Assembly: GCA_049670505.1 (NCBI GenBank)
Contig: JBATTK010000038.1
Coordinates: forward strand, 1-59,170
DNA length: 59,170 nt
Direction of reading: 5' to 3'
Source of the DNA: JBATTK01 sp049670505
GTDB lineage: Bacteria > Bacteroidota > Bacteroidia > Flavobacteriales > Flavobacteriaceae
The first letter of the stretch is position 1; every line of letters begins with the position of its first letter. A program made the position numbers and the translations under genes. Shown piece after piece: positions 26,191 to 34,558 of this stretch. The notes under the pieces are model-generated. The model ran no database searches. It was given only the letters and a program-made list of their open reading frames with translations, and was not told the DNA's origin.

Positions 26191-27429
26191 TTATGCAAGG
26201 GTATTCTTCTGTGCGAAATATAATAACTGTGCTACCAATAATGCTACCATAGCAATAATCTGTACCTGTACTACCATAGCTAAACTAGTATGGAACCATA
26301 TTACCAAAAGAATTTGGGAAAGGCCCAATAGTCCCGACAAGATTACCGGAACATACCGATCTAATGACAAAAAATAGTAGGCAAATATATTGGAGATTGC
26401 AAATAACGACGTGGCCAACGCATACTGCCAAAGTAAATCTGCCATAGAAATATAAGCCTCTCCGAACATTAGGGTAATAATCAATTCGGGAAAAAGATAG
26501 CAGGCCAATACAATTCCGGCAGATAACCCCCCGATATAGGTAACATATTTAAACAAAATCGGTGCCGTAGGCTCCCCGTCTTTTTGTTTTTGTACTACTG
26601 CGGGCAATAACAACATTACGAACATCCAAGCTACAAAATAAACCACCCTACCGATCAATGCCAAGGAAGCATAAAGTCCGGCATCCATCGCATCAAAATA
26701 ATGCTTTACCAAAAGCACATCACTATTGTTGATAATGATCTGGGTAAATTCATAACCGGCCGTTAGTATGATAAACTTGGATACCTTTTTGGTGTTTTCC
26801 GAATTTAAGGTCCTTCGCCGAAAAACTTGTATGCCCTTGATATCCGATGGTATCAACCCAAAAAGGAAAGAAAGCGCTATACCCAAGGCTACCAATAATG
26901 CAGGATCCATAGGAACAAACAGTAGAAGGCACAGGGTAAGCAACAACCTACTCCACATTTCGGTCTGGTAGGTCAGTGATAATTTTCCGAAACTCTGTTG
27001 CCCTTGATACGTTCCCCGGTTAACACTCATAAAAAAGTATATAGGAATTCCAATGCCAAATGCCGTAAACATCCAAGGGGTTTCCGTATGGAATAAAAGT
27101 TGTAAATCCCGGGCAAAAAATAAGACCAACATACCTATAAGCAGGCCGCAGATACTTGCATATCTGTACATTGTATTTTTGAAAGCTCTCCAAACACTTC
27201 CTGTAAAAAGTACAGCAAACTTGGCCGTGGCCAATTGGAAGGTCATCCCCATAAAGGAAAGCACTAATAACAAGGTTACCAATAGGGCAGCATCCGCAAA
27301 GGCCTCAGGACCCAATATTCTCCCCAACAACAAGTTATATAGGTAGTTGCCCCCATTTACTAAGAGCACACTACCCATAAATAACTGTTCGGGGGATATT
27401 TTTTTCGTTATTATTTTCAATGCCATCAT
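26191..27429 (-). CDS. Oligosaccharide flippase, Wzx/MATE-like
   Basis: The 412-residue protein has about twelve hydrophobic segments spread along its length and the topology of the polysaccharide transporter (MOP exporter) superfamily. Examples are LLLGRILGPEAFADAALLVTL near the N-terminus and ADLLWQYALATSLFAISNIF later. It would flip undecaprenyl-linked glycan across the inner membrane. I start at the double ATG at 27429; the longer frame to 27558 runs through promoter site C and reads as non-protein-like. It shares the intergenic region with the divergent TPR-barrel gene. Confidence 0.85.
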   Translation of the reverse strand: MMALKIITKKISPEQLFMGSVLLVNGGNYLYNLLLGRILGPEAFADAALLVTLLLVLSFMGMTFQLATAKFAVLFTGSVWRAFKNTMYRYASICGLLIGMLVLFFARDLQLLFHTETPWMFTAFGIGIPIYFFMSVNRGTYQGQQSFGKLSLTYQTEMWSRLLLTLCLLLFVPMDPALLVALGIALSFLFGLIPSDIKGIQVFRRRTLNSENTKKVSKFIILTAGYEFTQIIINNSDVLLVKHYFDAMDAGLYASLALIGRVVYFVAWMFVMLLLPAVVQKQKDGEPTAPILFKYVTYIGGLSAGIVLACYLFPELIITLMFGEAYISMADLLWQYALATSLFAISNIFAYYFLSLDRYVPVILSGLLGLSQILLVIWFHTSLAMVVQVQIIAMVALLVAQLLYFAQKNTLA

Positions 27430-27453
27430 GGTTAAGTTTTTCTTTTGGTTACA

Positions 27454-27523
27454 CAAATATCCGTGGATTAGACCTCCCGAATGCTTGATTTTGGATGGAT
27501 GGCGGTTTGCTGTAGACGAATGG
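27454..27523 (-). promoter_or_regulatory. LytTR-type site C with -7 element, upstream of flippase
   Basis: Repeats GATGGATGG (27494-27502) and GACGAATGG (27515-27523) have a 21-base period. The minus-strand -7 element GATATTTG at 27454-27461 is 32 bases below. The site also lies about 115 bases upstream of the divergent TPR-barrel gene and could influence it. Confidence 0.8.
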
Positions 27524-27638
27524 ACAAAAACACACTTCCAGTTTGGAAATGACGGCAATACCTTTATAAAACCAAAAACATACTAATAAATACATCGTAT
27601 CAACGTTATGTGTTTGTAGTAATTATCTTACTCAATCG

Positions 27639-29699
27639 ATGTTTATAAAATATACTTGTTGCTTACTACTTTTTATAACAGTACCTCTTATGGCCCAGCA
27701 AGACTTGGAGACCGGCTTTCAATTATTGGAAACGGGAAAGTTCGAGGCCGCTGAAACATTTTTCGAATCCTATCTAAAAACCGAACCGAACAACAAAACG
27801 GCACAGATATGTTACGGTAGGGCGGTAGGTCTAAGTGGAGAACCCATAAAGGCAAACAAACATTTCGCCGAGCTATTGGAACGTTACCCCCAAGACTTTG
27901 AAATACAGATCAACTATAACGAGTCCTTTCTGTGGGCAAAACAATATGAAGAGGCAGAACCGCGCTATAAACAATTAGTAATGGCATATCCTAATAATTT
28001 TGGGGCCCTTCTGGGATACGCCAATACCCTGAGCAACCTCAAAAAATATAGAACCGCCTTGGAATGGGTAAACAAGGCCATTGCCTTGGAACCCCATAAC
28101 GAAAGTGCCAAAATCTCCAGAAAATATATACAACTAGGCTATGCCAATACTTACATAAACCGGCAAGCATACGATAAGGGAAAGATCTTGTTACAGCGTA
28201 TTTTTAAGGATTTTCCCGAAGATAAGGATGCCTTATTGAATCTGGCCAATCTGTATTTGATTACCAAAGAAATAGACAGCGCCAAGGCCACCTATCAACG
28301 TTATGCCGTATCACCCAAGGATTCCGTTACCGCTTTAAACGGTATTGCCTTGGCGGAACATTTGGGGGAAAAGGATAGGCAAGCGCTCAAGGTGGCTGAA
28401 ATCGCCAAAAAGAAAGTAAGGAAATTTAATGATTATCAACTTAGGGAACAGACTCATGACAGATATGTGCAGGCCCTGATCTGGAATCGGAAATTTAAAG
28501 CGGCAAAACAGCAAATCGATAGTTTGGAGCAGTCCTATACCGATCGAGCGTGGATTCATGCCCTAAAAGCGACCTTAGGCATGTACACTGGGGATTTTAA
28601 AGCTAGCCGTCTACAATACGATATTATCCTAAAGATGGACAGCACTTCTTTTGATGGTAATTTGGGAAAAGCCAATGCCCTTTTTGCGGATGATCGAATG
28701 GTTTCCGCTTATAATGCAGCCTTTGCCACCTTGCGTATCTATAAAAATCAAAAGGACGCCCTTGGGTTTCTTGAAAAATTAAATGCCTTGCATAACCCCA
28801 GTATTACAGAACATGCAGCCTATACGTTCGACAATGGGAACAATGTAGCCTTTTATACGATCACGACGGGTGATCTACCTTTATCTACCAGGTTTAGAAC
28901 TACAGTTTCCTATAATTACCGAACTACCGAAAACACCGAAACCCGGAACAAGGCCAATTCACATGTAATCCTGGCGGGTCTGGAATACAAACTGTTTCCC
29001 AAAGTGAATTTAAAGACGGTATTGGGTCTCAATAATGCCCGTTTTACGGAACGGATGTATACCCAACCGGTCTTGGATATGCGGCTACAATTGCGACCCT
29101 ATAAACTCCAAAATTTGGAACTGGGTTACCAACGCGAGGTACAGAACTTTAATGCCGATCTTATAGAACGGGAAATCGTACTGAACCATTACGGACTTAA
29201 CTATAATTTGGCTACGAACTTTAACTTGGGCTGGTATACGCAACTAATGCGTACGGAGCAGACCGATGACAACAGCCGTAATCTGTTGTTTACTTCCCTA
29301 TATTATAACCTCAGCCGTAAACCCGCCCTAAAAATGGGTGTAAACTACCAGTACATCGCCTTTGCGGAACAAGTACCAACCATTTACTTTAGCCCGGAGC
29401 AGTACCAAGCTGTGGAGCTTTTTGCAGATGTACGGGGCAAAATTTCAGAAAAAACAAGATATATGGCCAGTGCCGCTACAGGTTTCCAGAAAGTAGAGGA
29501 AGATCCGTGGACTACAATTTTTAGGGCCGAGACTGAACTACAGCATCAATTTTCCAAACGTTTGAGCGGCAACCTCTATGGAAAGTACAGCAACATTGCC
29601 TCCGCTACCGCAGCGGGCTTTGAGTTTACGGAAATTGGGTTTAAACTTAAGTGGATGCTAAAAAAAGAACCTTTATTTTATAGGAACTTAAAAAAATAA
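27639..29699 (+). CDS. TPR and outer-membrane beta-barrel protein, polysaccharide-exporter-like
   Basis: The 686-residue protein has a signal peptide (ending LMA-Q). About ten tetratricopeptide repeats follow over residues 20-400 (for example ETGKFEAAETFFESYLKTEPNN and NFGALLGYANTLSNLKKYRTALEWV). The C-terminal part is a beta-barrel of about 280 residues with alternating hydrophobic strands. This matches the one-chain TPR-plus-porin layout of PgaA and BcsC, which thread unbranched exopolysaccharide through the outer membrane. A YaiO-like fold is an alternative for the barrel. Its location beside the flippase supports polymer export. Confidence 0.8.
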   Translation: MFIKYTCCLLLFITVPLMAQQDLETGFQLLETGKFEAAETFFESYLKTEPNNKTAQICYGRAVGLSGEPIKANKHFAELLERYPQDFEIQINYNESFLWAKQYEEAEPRYKQLVMAYPNNFGALLGYANTLSNLKKYRTALEWVNKAIALEPHNESAKISRKYIQLGYANTYINRQAYDKGKILLQRIFKDFPEDKDALLNLANLYLITKEIDSAKATYQRYAVSPKDSVTALNGIALAEHLGEKDRQALKVAEIAKKKVRKFNDYQLREQTHDRYVQALIWNRKFKAAKQQIDSLEQSYTDRAWIHALKATLGMYTGDFKASRLQYDIILKMDSTSFDGNLGKANALFADDRMVSAYNAAFATLRIYKNQKDALGFLEKLNALHNPSITEHAAYTFDNGNNVAFYTITTGDLPLSTRFRTTVSYNYRTTENTETRNKANSHVILAGLEYKLFPKVNLKTVLGLNNARFTERMYTQPVLDMRLQLRPYKLQNLELGYQREVQNFNADLIEREIVLNHYGLNYNLATNFNLGWYTQLMRTEQTDDNSRNLLFTSLYYNLSRKPALKMGVNYQYIAFAEQVPTIYFSPEQYQAVELFADVRGKISEKTRYMASAATGFQKVEEDPWTTIFRAETELQHQFSKRLSGNLYGKYSNIASATAAGFEFTEIGFKLKWMLKKEPLFYRNLKK

Positions 29700-29807
29700 A
29701 ATTTTCAAATCACAAAATGATATTTTGAAAAACGTTTTGTGTACCATTACCTAAAAACTTTCCTAAGGCGCCCAATGCCCTGTTAATCCCACGCGTTGAT
29801 TAAGTTG

Positions 29808-30728
29808 TCAATTTTGTTCGGGAAGTTGTTCTTCTATCAATTCCATATTAATAAAAGCCCCGGCTTTGGTTCCTGCCGAAACTGCTAGCGATACCGTCCT
29901 AAAAGGTGTTGTATTGTCTCCAGCGGCAAAGACACCAGCAACCGAAGTCTTTTGTGAAAAATCGATCGTTATATGTCCTTGATCCGTTAGATCACACCCT
30001 AATTCTATGGGTAATGTACTATGCTGTTCAAAGTCAACCCTGGAGAAGATGGCATCAATATCCATAGCTTTCCGATTCCTAAACGAGATATTGTCCAGGT
30101 AACCTTTGGTATGATTCAGTGCTGTAAGTCTATTTTCTATTATCGGTATGTTCAATTTTTTGATGAAATCCTTCTGTACGGTCGTTAAATTAGATGGCCC
30201 GTTGGTAAACAGCGTAAGCTTGTTGGTCCAATTTTGAATGAGTTTACACATATCAAAAGCAATTTCCCCGTTGGCCAAAATCCCAATATTTTGGTTCCTG
30301 ACTTCATAGCCGTGACAATATGGACAATGAAGAACGCTGATCCCCCAGCATTCCGCGAACCCATTGATTTCCGGCATTATGTCCTTAACGCCGGTTGCAA
30401 AAAGCATCTTGTCCGATGTAAAAACTGCATTGCTCATCGTTCTTATCGTAAAGGCATTATTTTCCTTACTTACGGAACCAACTAAATCATTTAAATATTT
30501 TACGGTTTCATACTGCAATACCTGATTTTTAGCTTTCTCCGCAATTTCTTTTGGTGCAACACCATCTTGTGTTATAAAATTATGGGAACGGGGCGTTTGA
30601 CCGTTACACGGTTTTCCGCTATCGATCAATAATACCTTTCTTAAGGACCTACCTAAAGTCATTGCCGCCGAAAGTCCTGCATAACTACCACCAACAATAA
30701 TAACTTCAAAATTTTTTTTATCTTCCAT
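29808..30728 (-). CDS. Thioredoxin-reductase-like FAD/NAD(P) oxidoreductase
   Basis: The 306-residue protein has the FAD motif VIIVGGSYAGLSAAMTLGR, the redox-active CPYC pair in HCPYCHGYE, and the C-terminal GVFAAGDNTTPFRTVSLAVSAGTKAG segment of the low-molecular-weight thioredoxin reductase group. The NADPH region has the unusual ILANGEIAFDMCKL rather than the classic GGGxSA. This subgroup includes enzymes acting on small disulfides rather than thioredoxin. It is divergent from a Fur-family gene with a palindrome between, so metal or redox regulation is likely. Confidence 0.85.
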   Translation of the reverse strand: MEDKKNFEVIIVGGSYAGLSAAMTLGRSLRKVLLIDSGKPCNGQTPRSHNFITQDGVAPKEIAEKAKNQVLQYETVKYLNDLVGSVSKENNAFTIRTMSNAVFTSDKMLFATGVKDIMPEINGFAECWGISVLHCPYCHGYEVRNQNIGILANGEIAFDMCKLIQNWTNKLTLFTNGPSNLTTVQKDFIKKLNIPIIENRLTALNHTKGYLDNISFRNRKAMDIDAIFSRVDFEQHSTLPIELGCDLTDQGHITIDFSQKTSVAGVFAAGDNTTPFRTVSLAVSAGTKAGAFINMELIEEQLPEQN

Positions 30729-30869
30729 TGAATCAAAATTTATACGTTAGGGCAATGAAATTTGTACGGGAACGACCGAAAGCAATAAGGTGCCCTGCTT
30801 TTTAAAATCCCTTCGCGATATCAGTTCAATTACCATTATTTTGGCAAAGATATATAATTTCATTACTAT

Positions 30870-30884
30870 TGCAACAAAGTCGCA
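30870..30884. promoter_or_regulatory. Fur-family operator-like palindrome
   Basis: TGCAACAAAGTCGCA is an imperfect palindrome, TGCAAC-AAA-GTCGCA with one mismatch, resembling TTGCAA-type sites used by Fur-family regulators in Bacteroidetes. It ends 10 bases before the regulator's ATG and lies in the 166-base region shared with the divergent thioredoxin-reductase-like gene. Confidence 0.55.
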
Positions 30885-30894
30885 TTAATAAATT

Positions 30895-31272
30895 ATGAAA
30901 AGACGAAATACATTTTCCAAACAAGAAATTTTAGCTACACTACAGTCCGCTGATTCCGCATTGAGTCATGATATGATTCAATCCGAAATTTCAACTGTTG
31001 ATAGAGCTACTATCTATAGGGTTCTCAACCGTTTTCATGAAGATGGTGTAGTCCACCGAATTGTCGGGGATGATGGTAAACACTATTTTGCGCTTTGCAT
31101 AGCTTGTGAAAACCATATCCATAGACACAATCATTTCCACTTTCGTTGCATTAGCTGTGGAAACGTGGAATGCCTAAAAAAAGAAATTATCGTTTCCTTA
31201 CCTGACGGATACGTTTCGGAAAGTTTCAACGGAATGATTTCCGGTCGTTGTAAAGAATGTGCTTTATCTTAA
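30895..31272 (+). CDS. Fur family transcriptional regulator (Zur/PerR group)
   Basis: The 125-residue protein has a winged-helix domain with the STVDRATIYRVLNRFHEDGVV recognition element. Its C-terminal metal domain carries the His-rich HIHRHNHFHF segment and two CxxC zinc-site pairs, CISCGN and CKEC. Length is typical for the family. The metal specificity (zinc, iron or peroxide sensing) cannot be fixed, although the short HxHxxxHFHF pattern favours a Zur-like reading. Autoregulation through the palindrome at 30870 is likely. Confidence 0.88.
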   Translation: MKRRNTFSKQEILATLQSADSALSHDMIQSEISTVDRATIYRVLNRFHEDGVVHRIVGDDGKHYFALCIACENHIHRHNHFHFRCISCGNVECLKKEIIVSLPDGYVSESFNGMISGRCKECALS

Positions 31273-31530
31273 AGTTGTACACAAGTAGTGGCCCCTTTAT
31301 AAAACAGTGTTAATCTTAAAGATAAAAAGGTATTAACTTTTATGTGGGTTTCCTTTTAAAGTGGGTTTTGGTCTGTTCCTTTTCAAGTAGGGGTGTCACG
31401 TAATCATGGGGCGGTGATAACCAAAAACAAGTACTAACCCCTCCGTCTATAAGCACCTCCCCTTCAAAAAGAGAGTGGTTTAATCATCGTACTTTAATAG
31501 CCATTCCTATTCTTCATACGATAAACAAAG

Positions 31531-31563
31531 TCACCTCCTCAGAACACAAATAAGAGGAGGTGA
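31531..31563 (-). terminator. Probable terminator of the T9SS protein gene, in a 312-base gene-free stretch
   Basis: The 31273-31584 interval has no gene that I can support. Near its right end TCACCTCCTC (31531-31540) pairs perfectly with GAGGAGGTGA (31554-31563) around a 13-base loop, 22 bases below the stop of the minus-strand gene. The T tail is weak, so an mRNA-stabilising hairpin is an alternative. A weak AAAAG/CTTTT hairpin near 31323-31342 may end the Fur-family transcript. Confidence 0.55.
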
Positions 31564-31584
31564 TCTTCCAAGGTCTTAGCGGCC

Positions 31585-34074
31585 TTATTTTTTAATTAGT
31601 TTTCCTTGATATGTCTTTCCATTTTGAGTATCCATTACCGTATAGACATACAATCCATTAGGTAGATTATGTGGTTCAAAACGTACGGATTTTTGGTTGC
31701 TCTCCGTTGTTAGCATACTCCGATATACCACTTGCCCATTAAGATTGGTAATTACTAAGCCTACTTTCATAGTAGCTTGGGGAATGGTAATTATCGTATA
31801 TTCCGTAAAAGGGTTGGGGTAGTTCATCAATCCGAAATCTTCTTCTACTTGCCCTTGCACACTGCTTTCCTGGATGGTTTTATCTATCGGTATTTCTTCC
31901 CATTCCGGAGATGTATCGGCCAGTTGACGTGTTAGGGTCATGGCAGCAACGGTCAATGTAAAAGGCTGATGGGTTTGGTAATCTCCCTGTACTGAAAACA
32001 CAACGGTTTTCAATTGGGTAAATTCCACGGCCTTACCCATATGGTTTTTAAAATCGGACAAGGCAATATATTGTTCGGTAACTTTTTCATTGGGCTCCAA
32101 GGTATAACGCAAACGCTCATCCCATTTATCGGTAGCGTTGGTTACCAAACTCACTTCAATGGCTCTGTCATTCTGTATATTCAACTGTAGATAATCATAC
32201 ATGTCCACATTTAACTGTAGGTCACCGGCCAAAAGACTGCGAAAAACATTGATCGTTTCTTTTACTTCGCCCGCTGCCGTTATGCTACGTTCCACGACAT
32301 AATCATTGCCTGGCTCCATAGTTTCTGCTTGCGGAGTAATGGTAAAATTGGCTACGGCATCTACTGCATCATTATAATCTACGCCCCAAGGGCCATCCGC
32401 CAAATAAATGGCATCGTGCTGATAGGAATTCTCGGCGGTAATGGAAAGACCGATATCGAATAAATAGCCCGCATCCAGAATTACTTCTTCTTCCCAAGCT
32501 CCGCTTAACCCTATGATTGTATGTAAATTTTTTGTTTGGTCCTGTTCCGTAGCCTTATAGTTTCCATCTACTGTCAACCAGGTTGCGTTGGATTTGTTCA
32601 CCATGTTCAAATGTAGTTTTCCCTGCTTATAATATCCATTTTTAATAAATACCGTGGGCAAGATATGATTGCCTTTATGGGTTTTAAAGGTCATTTCACT
32701 ACCCAAAACGTTCAATATATGATTTACAATGGCGGTAACTTGTCCCATACTACTCCCCCACACTTGAAAATTAAGGTAGTCTCCGGCCGGATATTCGTTC
32801 AGGTTCCAAAGGCTATACAGGGTTTGGGAATCGCCATCCTCTTTTACGGAAAAGGTCAATGCATATTCCAAAACACCGTTCGAACGTTGTAGTTGTGAAT
32901 ATACAAGTTCATGTCCCTTTAAATTTACCGTACGGACATCCAATAGTTGGGAATCGTTCAATCTATCGCAAATGGTCTTGGTATGGTTGTACACCCCATT
33001 TTTAGTTGCTGTGACCAAGGCTGCGGACACCCTATCTTCACCTTGGTAATAATCTATGGAAAAGATATGCTCCGCATTGGTTATTGCCAATAAATCTTCT
33101 GGGCTGGACAGGTAGGTGGTTTCCGTACCAAACATTCCGGTCTCTGGAAAATAGACATCTAGGTTACCTGATTTTGCATTAACGGATGTATAGGATTTTT
33201 TGCTGTATTTTCGCTGTCTTTTTTGGGTATTCTTAAAGCTTCCCTTTTTATTTCGATCAAAATTGCGTTTTGCGATAAGCTTCGCCAAATCACCATTACT
33301 CTCCAGACCGCCATCGTTACCGGAACTTACAGGAGCATGGTCCGTTACTTTATTGTAGTTGGTAGTCTTTATGGCCGTATACGGATTTGCCGTAATATAG
33401 AACAGGGCATCGTTAAAGTCATTGTCACAACTTCCATAGTCTCTACGGATATCCTCAAATCCCAAAATGATACGTTCATTGTCCGGATCGTTCAACAGGA
33501 CATTGTGATATCGCAAATTTTCCTCTGCCTCGGGATTGTAATCCGTATTGGAAAACAATTGCCAAAGTCCGGGAGTAACCCTGCCTTTCCAGCCATTGGC
33601 CAACAATACCCATCCTATACCAGTGCCGGCAGAAAACCTTCCGATGTTCACTTTGTTCCCTACTTCCAAACCTCCTCCACTACCTTTGGCGGAAACATTG
33701 GGGAATACAATAGTAATATCCTCCGGATTTGGAGCGGTAGGCGAAGGATTGTCCACATCATAGGTATAAAAGCCGAGTACATTTTTATACCCCGCCCCCT
33801 CCGCCACAAATGTGACCCAGACATCGGCATTGTCCTCTAAAATAATATCGGTATCATAGCCCGAAGTAATGTATTGGGGATTATATGTAGGTACCGGAAA
33901 ACTTTCTGGTAAGGCATTATCTATCATCTGTAGGGTCTCATAAGAGATTTCATCGGATTCCGTTAAATAAAGCGGCGTGCCATCGGAAGTATACGCTCCT
34001 AAGAAACTATAGTCCTGGGCCATACCTATGGTCGCAAAAGTGAAAGTTGAAATAATGAGTATCAGTCGTTTCAA
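31585..34074 (-). CDS. T9SS-secreted DUF4114 protein, candidate matrix protein
   Basis: The 829-residue protein has a signal peptide (to about residue 19, GMAQ). A DUF4114 domain lies at about 100-240, with the calcium-type acidic motif CDNDFNDALFYI. A basic linker (about 270-300, RNFDRNKKGSFKN...KRQRKYSKKSY), a long beta-rich region, and a type A T9SS sorting domain in the last ~75 residues (NYPNPFTEYTIITIP to GKLIKK) follow. The sorting domain predicts surface display or release. The start codon is TTG at 34074; the only nearby ATG is inside the signal peptide. It has its own LytTR-type site D. Confidence 0.85.
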   Translation of the reverse strand: MKRLILIISTFTFATIGMAQDYSFLGAYTSDGTPLYLTESDEISYETLQMIDNALPESFPVPTYNPQYITSGYDTDIILEDNADVWVTFVAEGAGYKNVLGFYTYDVDNPSPTAPNPEDITIVFPNVSAKGSGGGLEVGNKVNIGRFSAGTGIGWVLLANGWKGRVTPGLWQLFSNTDYNPEAEENLRYHNVLLNDPDNERIILGFEDIRRDYGSCDNDFNDALFYITANPYTAIKTTNYNKVTDHAPVSSGNDGGLESNGDLAKLIAKRNFDRNKKGSFKNTQKRQRKYSKKSYTSVNAKSGNLDVYFPETGMFGTETTYLSSPEDLLAITNAEHIFSIDYYQGEDRVSAALVTATKNGVYNHTKTICDRLNDSQLLDVRTVNLKGHELVYSQLQRSNGVLEYALTFSVKEDGDSQTLYSLWNLNEYPAGDYLNFQVWGSSMGQVTAIVNHILNVLGSEMTFKTHKGNHILPTVFIKNGYYKQGKLHLNMVNKSNATWLTVDGNYKATEQDQTKNLHTIIGLSGAWEEEVILDAGYLFDIGLSITAENSYQHDAIYLADGPWGVDYNDAVDAVANFTITPQAETMEPGNDYVVERSITAAGEVKETINVFRSLLAGDLQLNVDMYDYLQLNIQNDRAIEVSLVTNATDKWDERLRYTLEPNEKVTEQYIALSDFKNHMGKAVEFTQLKTVVFSVQGDYQTHQPFTLTVAAMTLTRQLADTSPEWEEIPIDKTIQESSVQGQVEEDFGLMNYPNPFTEYTIITIPQATMKVGLVITNLNGQVVYRSMLTTESNQKSVRFEPHNLPNGLYVYTVMDTQNGKTYQGKLIKK

Positions 34075-34100
34075 AATAAGTAGGTTTTAGATTTATGCAA

Positions 34101-34170
34101 CAAATATCCGAACTTGGGCAAGGGAATTGGATTCGATTTCGATGGATGGTGCTTTGCTGTAGCTGAATGG
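34101..34170 (-). promoter_or_regulatory. LytTR-type site D with -7 element, upstream of the T9SS protein
   Basis: Repeats GATGGATGG (34141-34149) and GCTGAATGG (34162-34170) have a 21-base period. The minus-strand -7 element GATATTTG (34101-34108) is 32 bases below. The spacer shares CTACAGCAAA (minus strand) with site C. Confidence 0.8.
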
Positions 34171-34269
34171 CATGTGTGTCCCTATATACTCTGAACATCC
34201 CTATATTTTTTTGGAACTTGGCGTAATACTTTCCAAGAATGATGGAAGAACGCATTTCCATATAAGCAA

Positions 34270-34291
34270 AAAGCACCTTTTTAGGTGCTTT
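34270..34291 (-). terminator. Intrinsic terminator of the 37-residue peptide gene
   Basis: A perfect 9-bp stem, AAAGCACCT (34270-34278) with AGGTGCTTT (34283-34291), has a TTTT loop. On the minus strand the stem runs into a T stretch. It lies 25 bases below the peptide stop codon and just above promoter site D, so the peptide forms its own transcription unit. Confidence 0.8.
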
Positions 34292-34316
34292 ACATTATCT
34301 AACTTGAATAAGGGTT

Positions 34317-34430
34317 TTATAGTAATCCTACCAAGGACAAAGTGGTCCCAACGGTCACGGTAGACAAAACTCCCATTAAACCGGTTATCAAAGTTTTTAA
34401 AGTTGTGATCAATAGTGGATTAGTTTTCAT
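34317..34430 (-). CDS. 37-residue hydrophobic peptide with its own LytTR-type promoter
   Basis: On the minus strand an ATG at 34428-34430 opens a 37-codon frame ending in TAA (34317-34319). The peptide starts MKTNPLLITTLKTLITGLMG and continues VLSTVTVGTTLSLVGLL. It has two lysines near the start, no acidic residue, and is otherwise hydrophobic with many Thr, Leu and Gly residues, so it is probably a single-helix membrane peptide or an exported peptide. LytTR-type site E lies 78 bases upstream and a clean terminator 25 bases downstream, framing a dedicated transcript. No family is recognised. It could be a bacteriocin-like, signalling or regulatory peptide. Confidence 0.6.
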   Translation of the reverse strand: MKTNPLLITTLKTLITGLMGVLSTVTVGTTLSLVGLL

Positions 34431-34467
34431 GAGGTATATATTTAGATTAAACTTCGTTGTATATAAT

Positions 34468-34537
34468 CCAAAGTACGCTCTTTATGGAAGAAAAAAAGGC
34501 CAGTTTAGGTGGATGGCAACTTACCATAGACCGATGG
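34468..34537 (-). promoter_or_regulatory. LytTR-type site E with -7 element, upstream of the 37-residue peptide
   Basis: Repeats GGTGGATGG (34508-34516) and GACCGATGG (34529-34537) have a 21-base period. On the minus strand TACTTTGG at 34468-34475 lies 32 bases below and matches TAnnTTTG with one mismatch. Confidence 0.75.
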
Positions 34538-34558
34538 CCAATTGTAATGGAAGAATCC

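Noticed and set aside
27530..27638. Separate LytTR-type site for the TPR-barrel gene
   Set aside because: No repeat pair lies 32 nt above a plus-strand -7 element there. If regulated, it would have to use site C from the other side.
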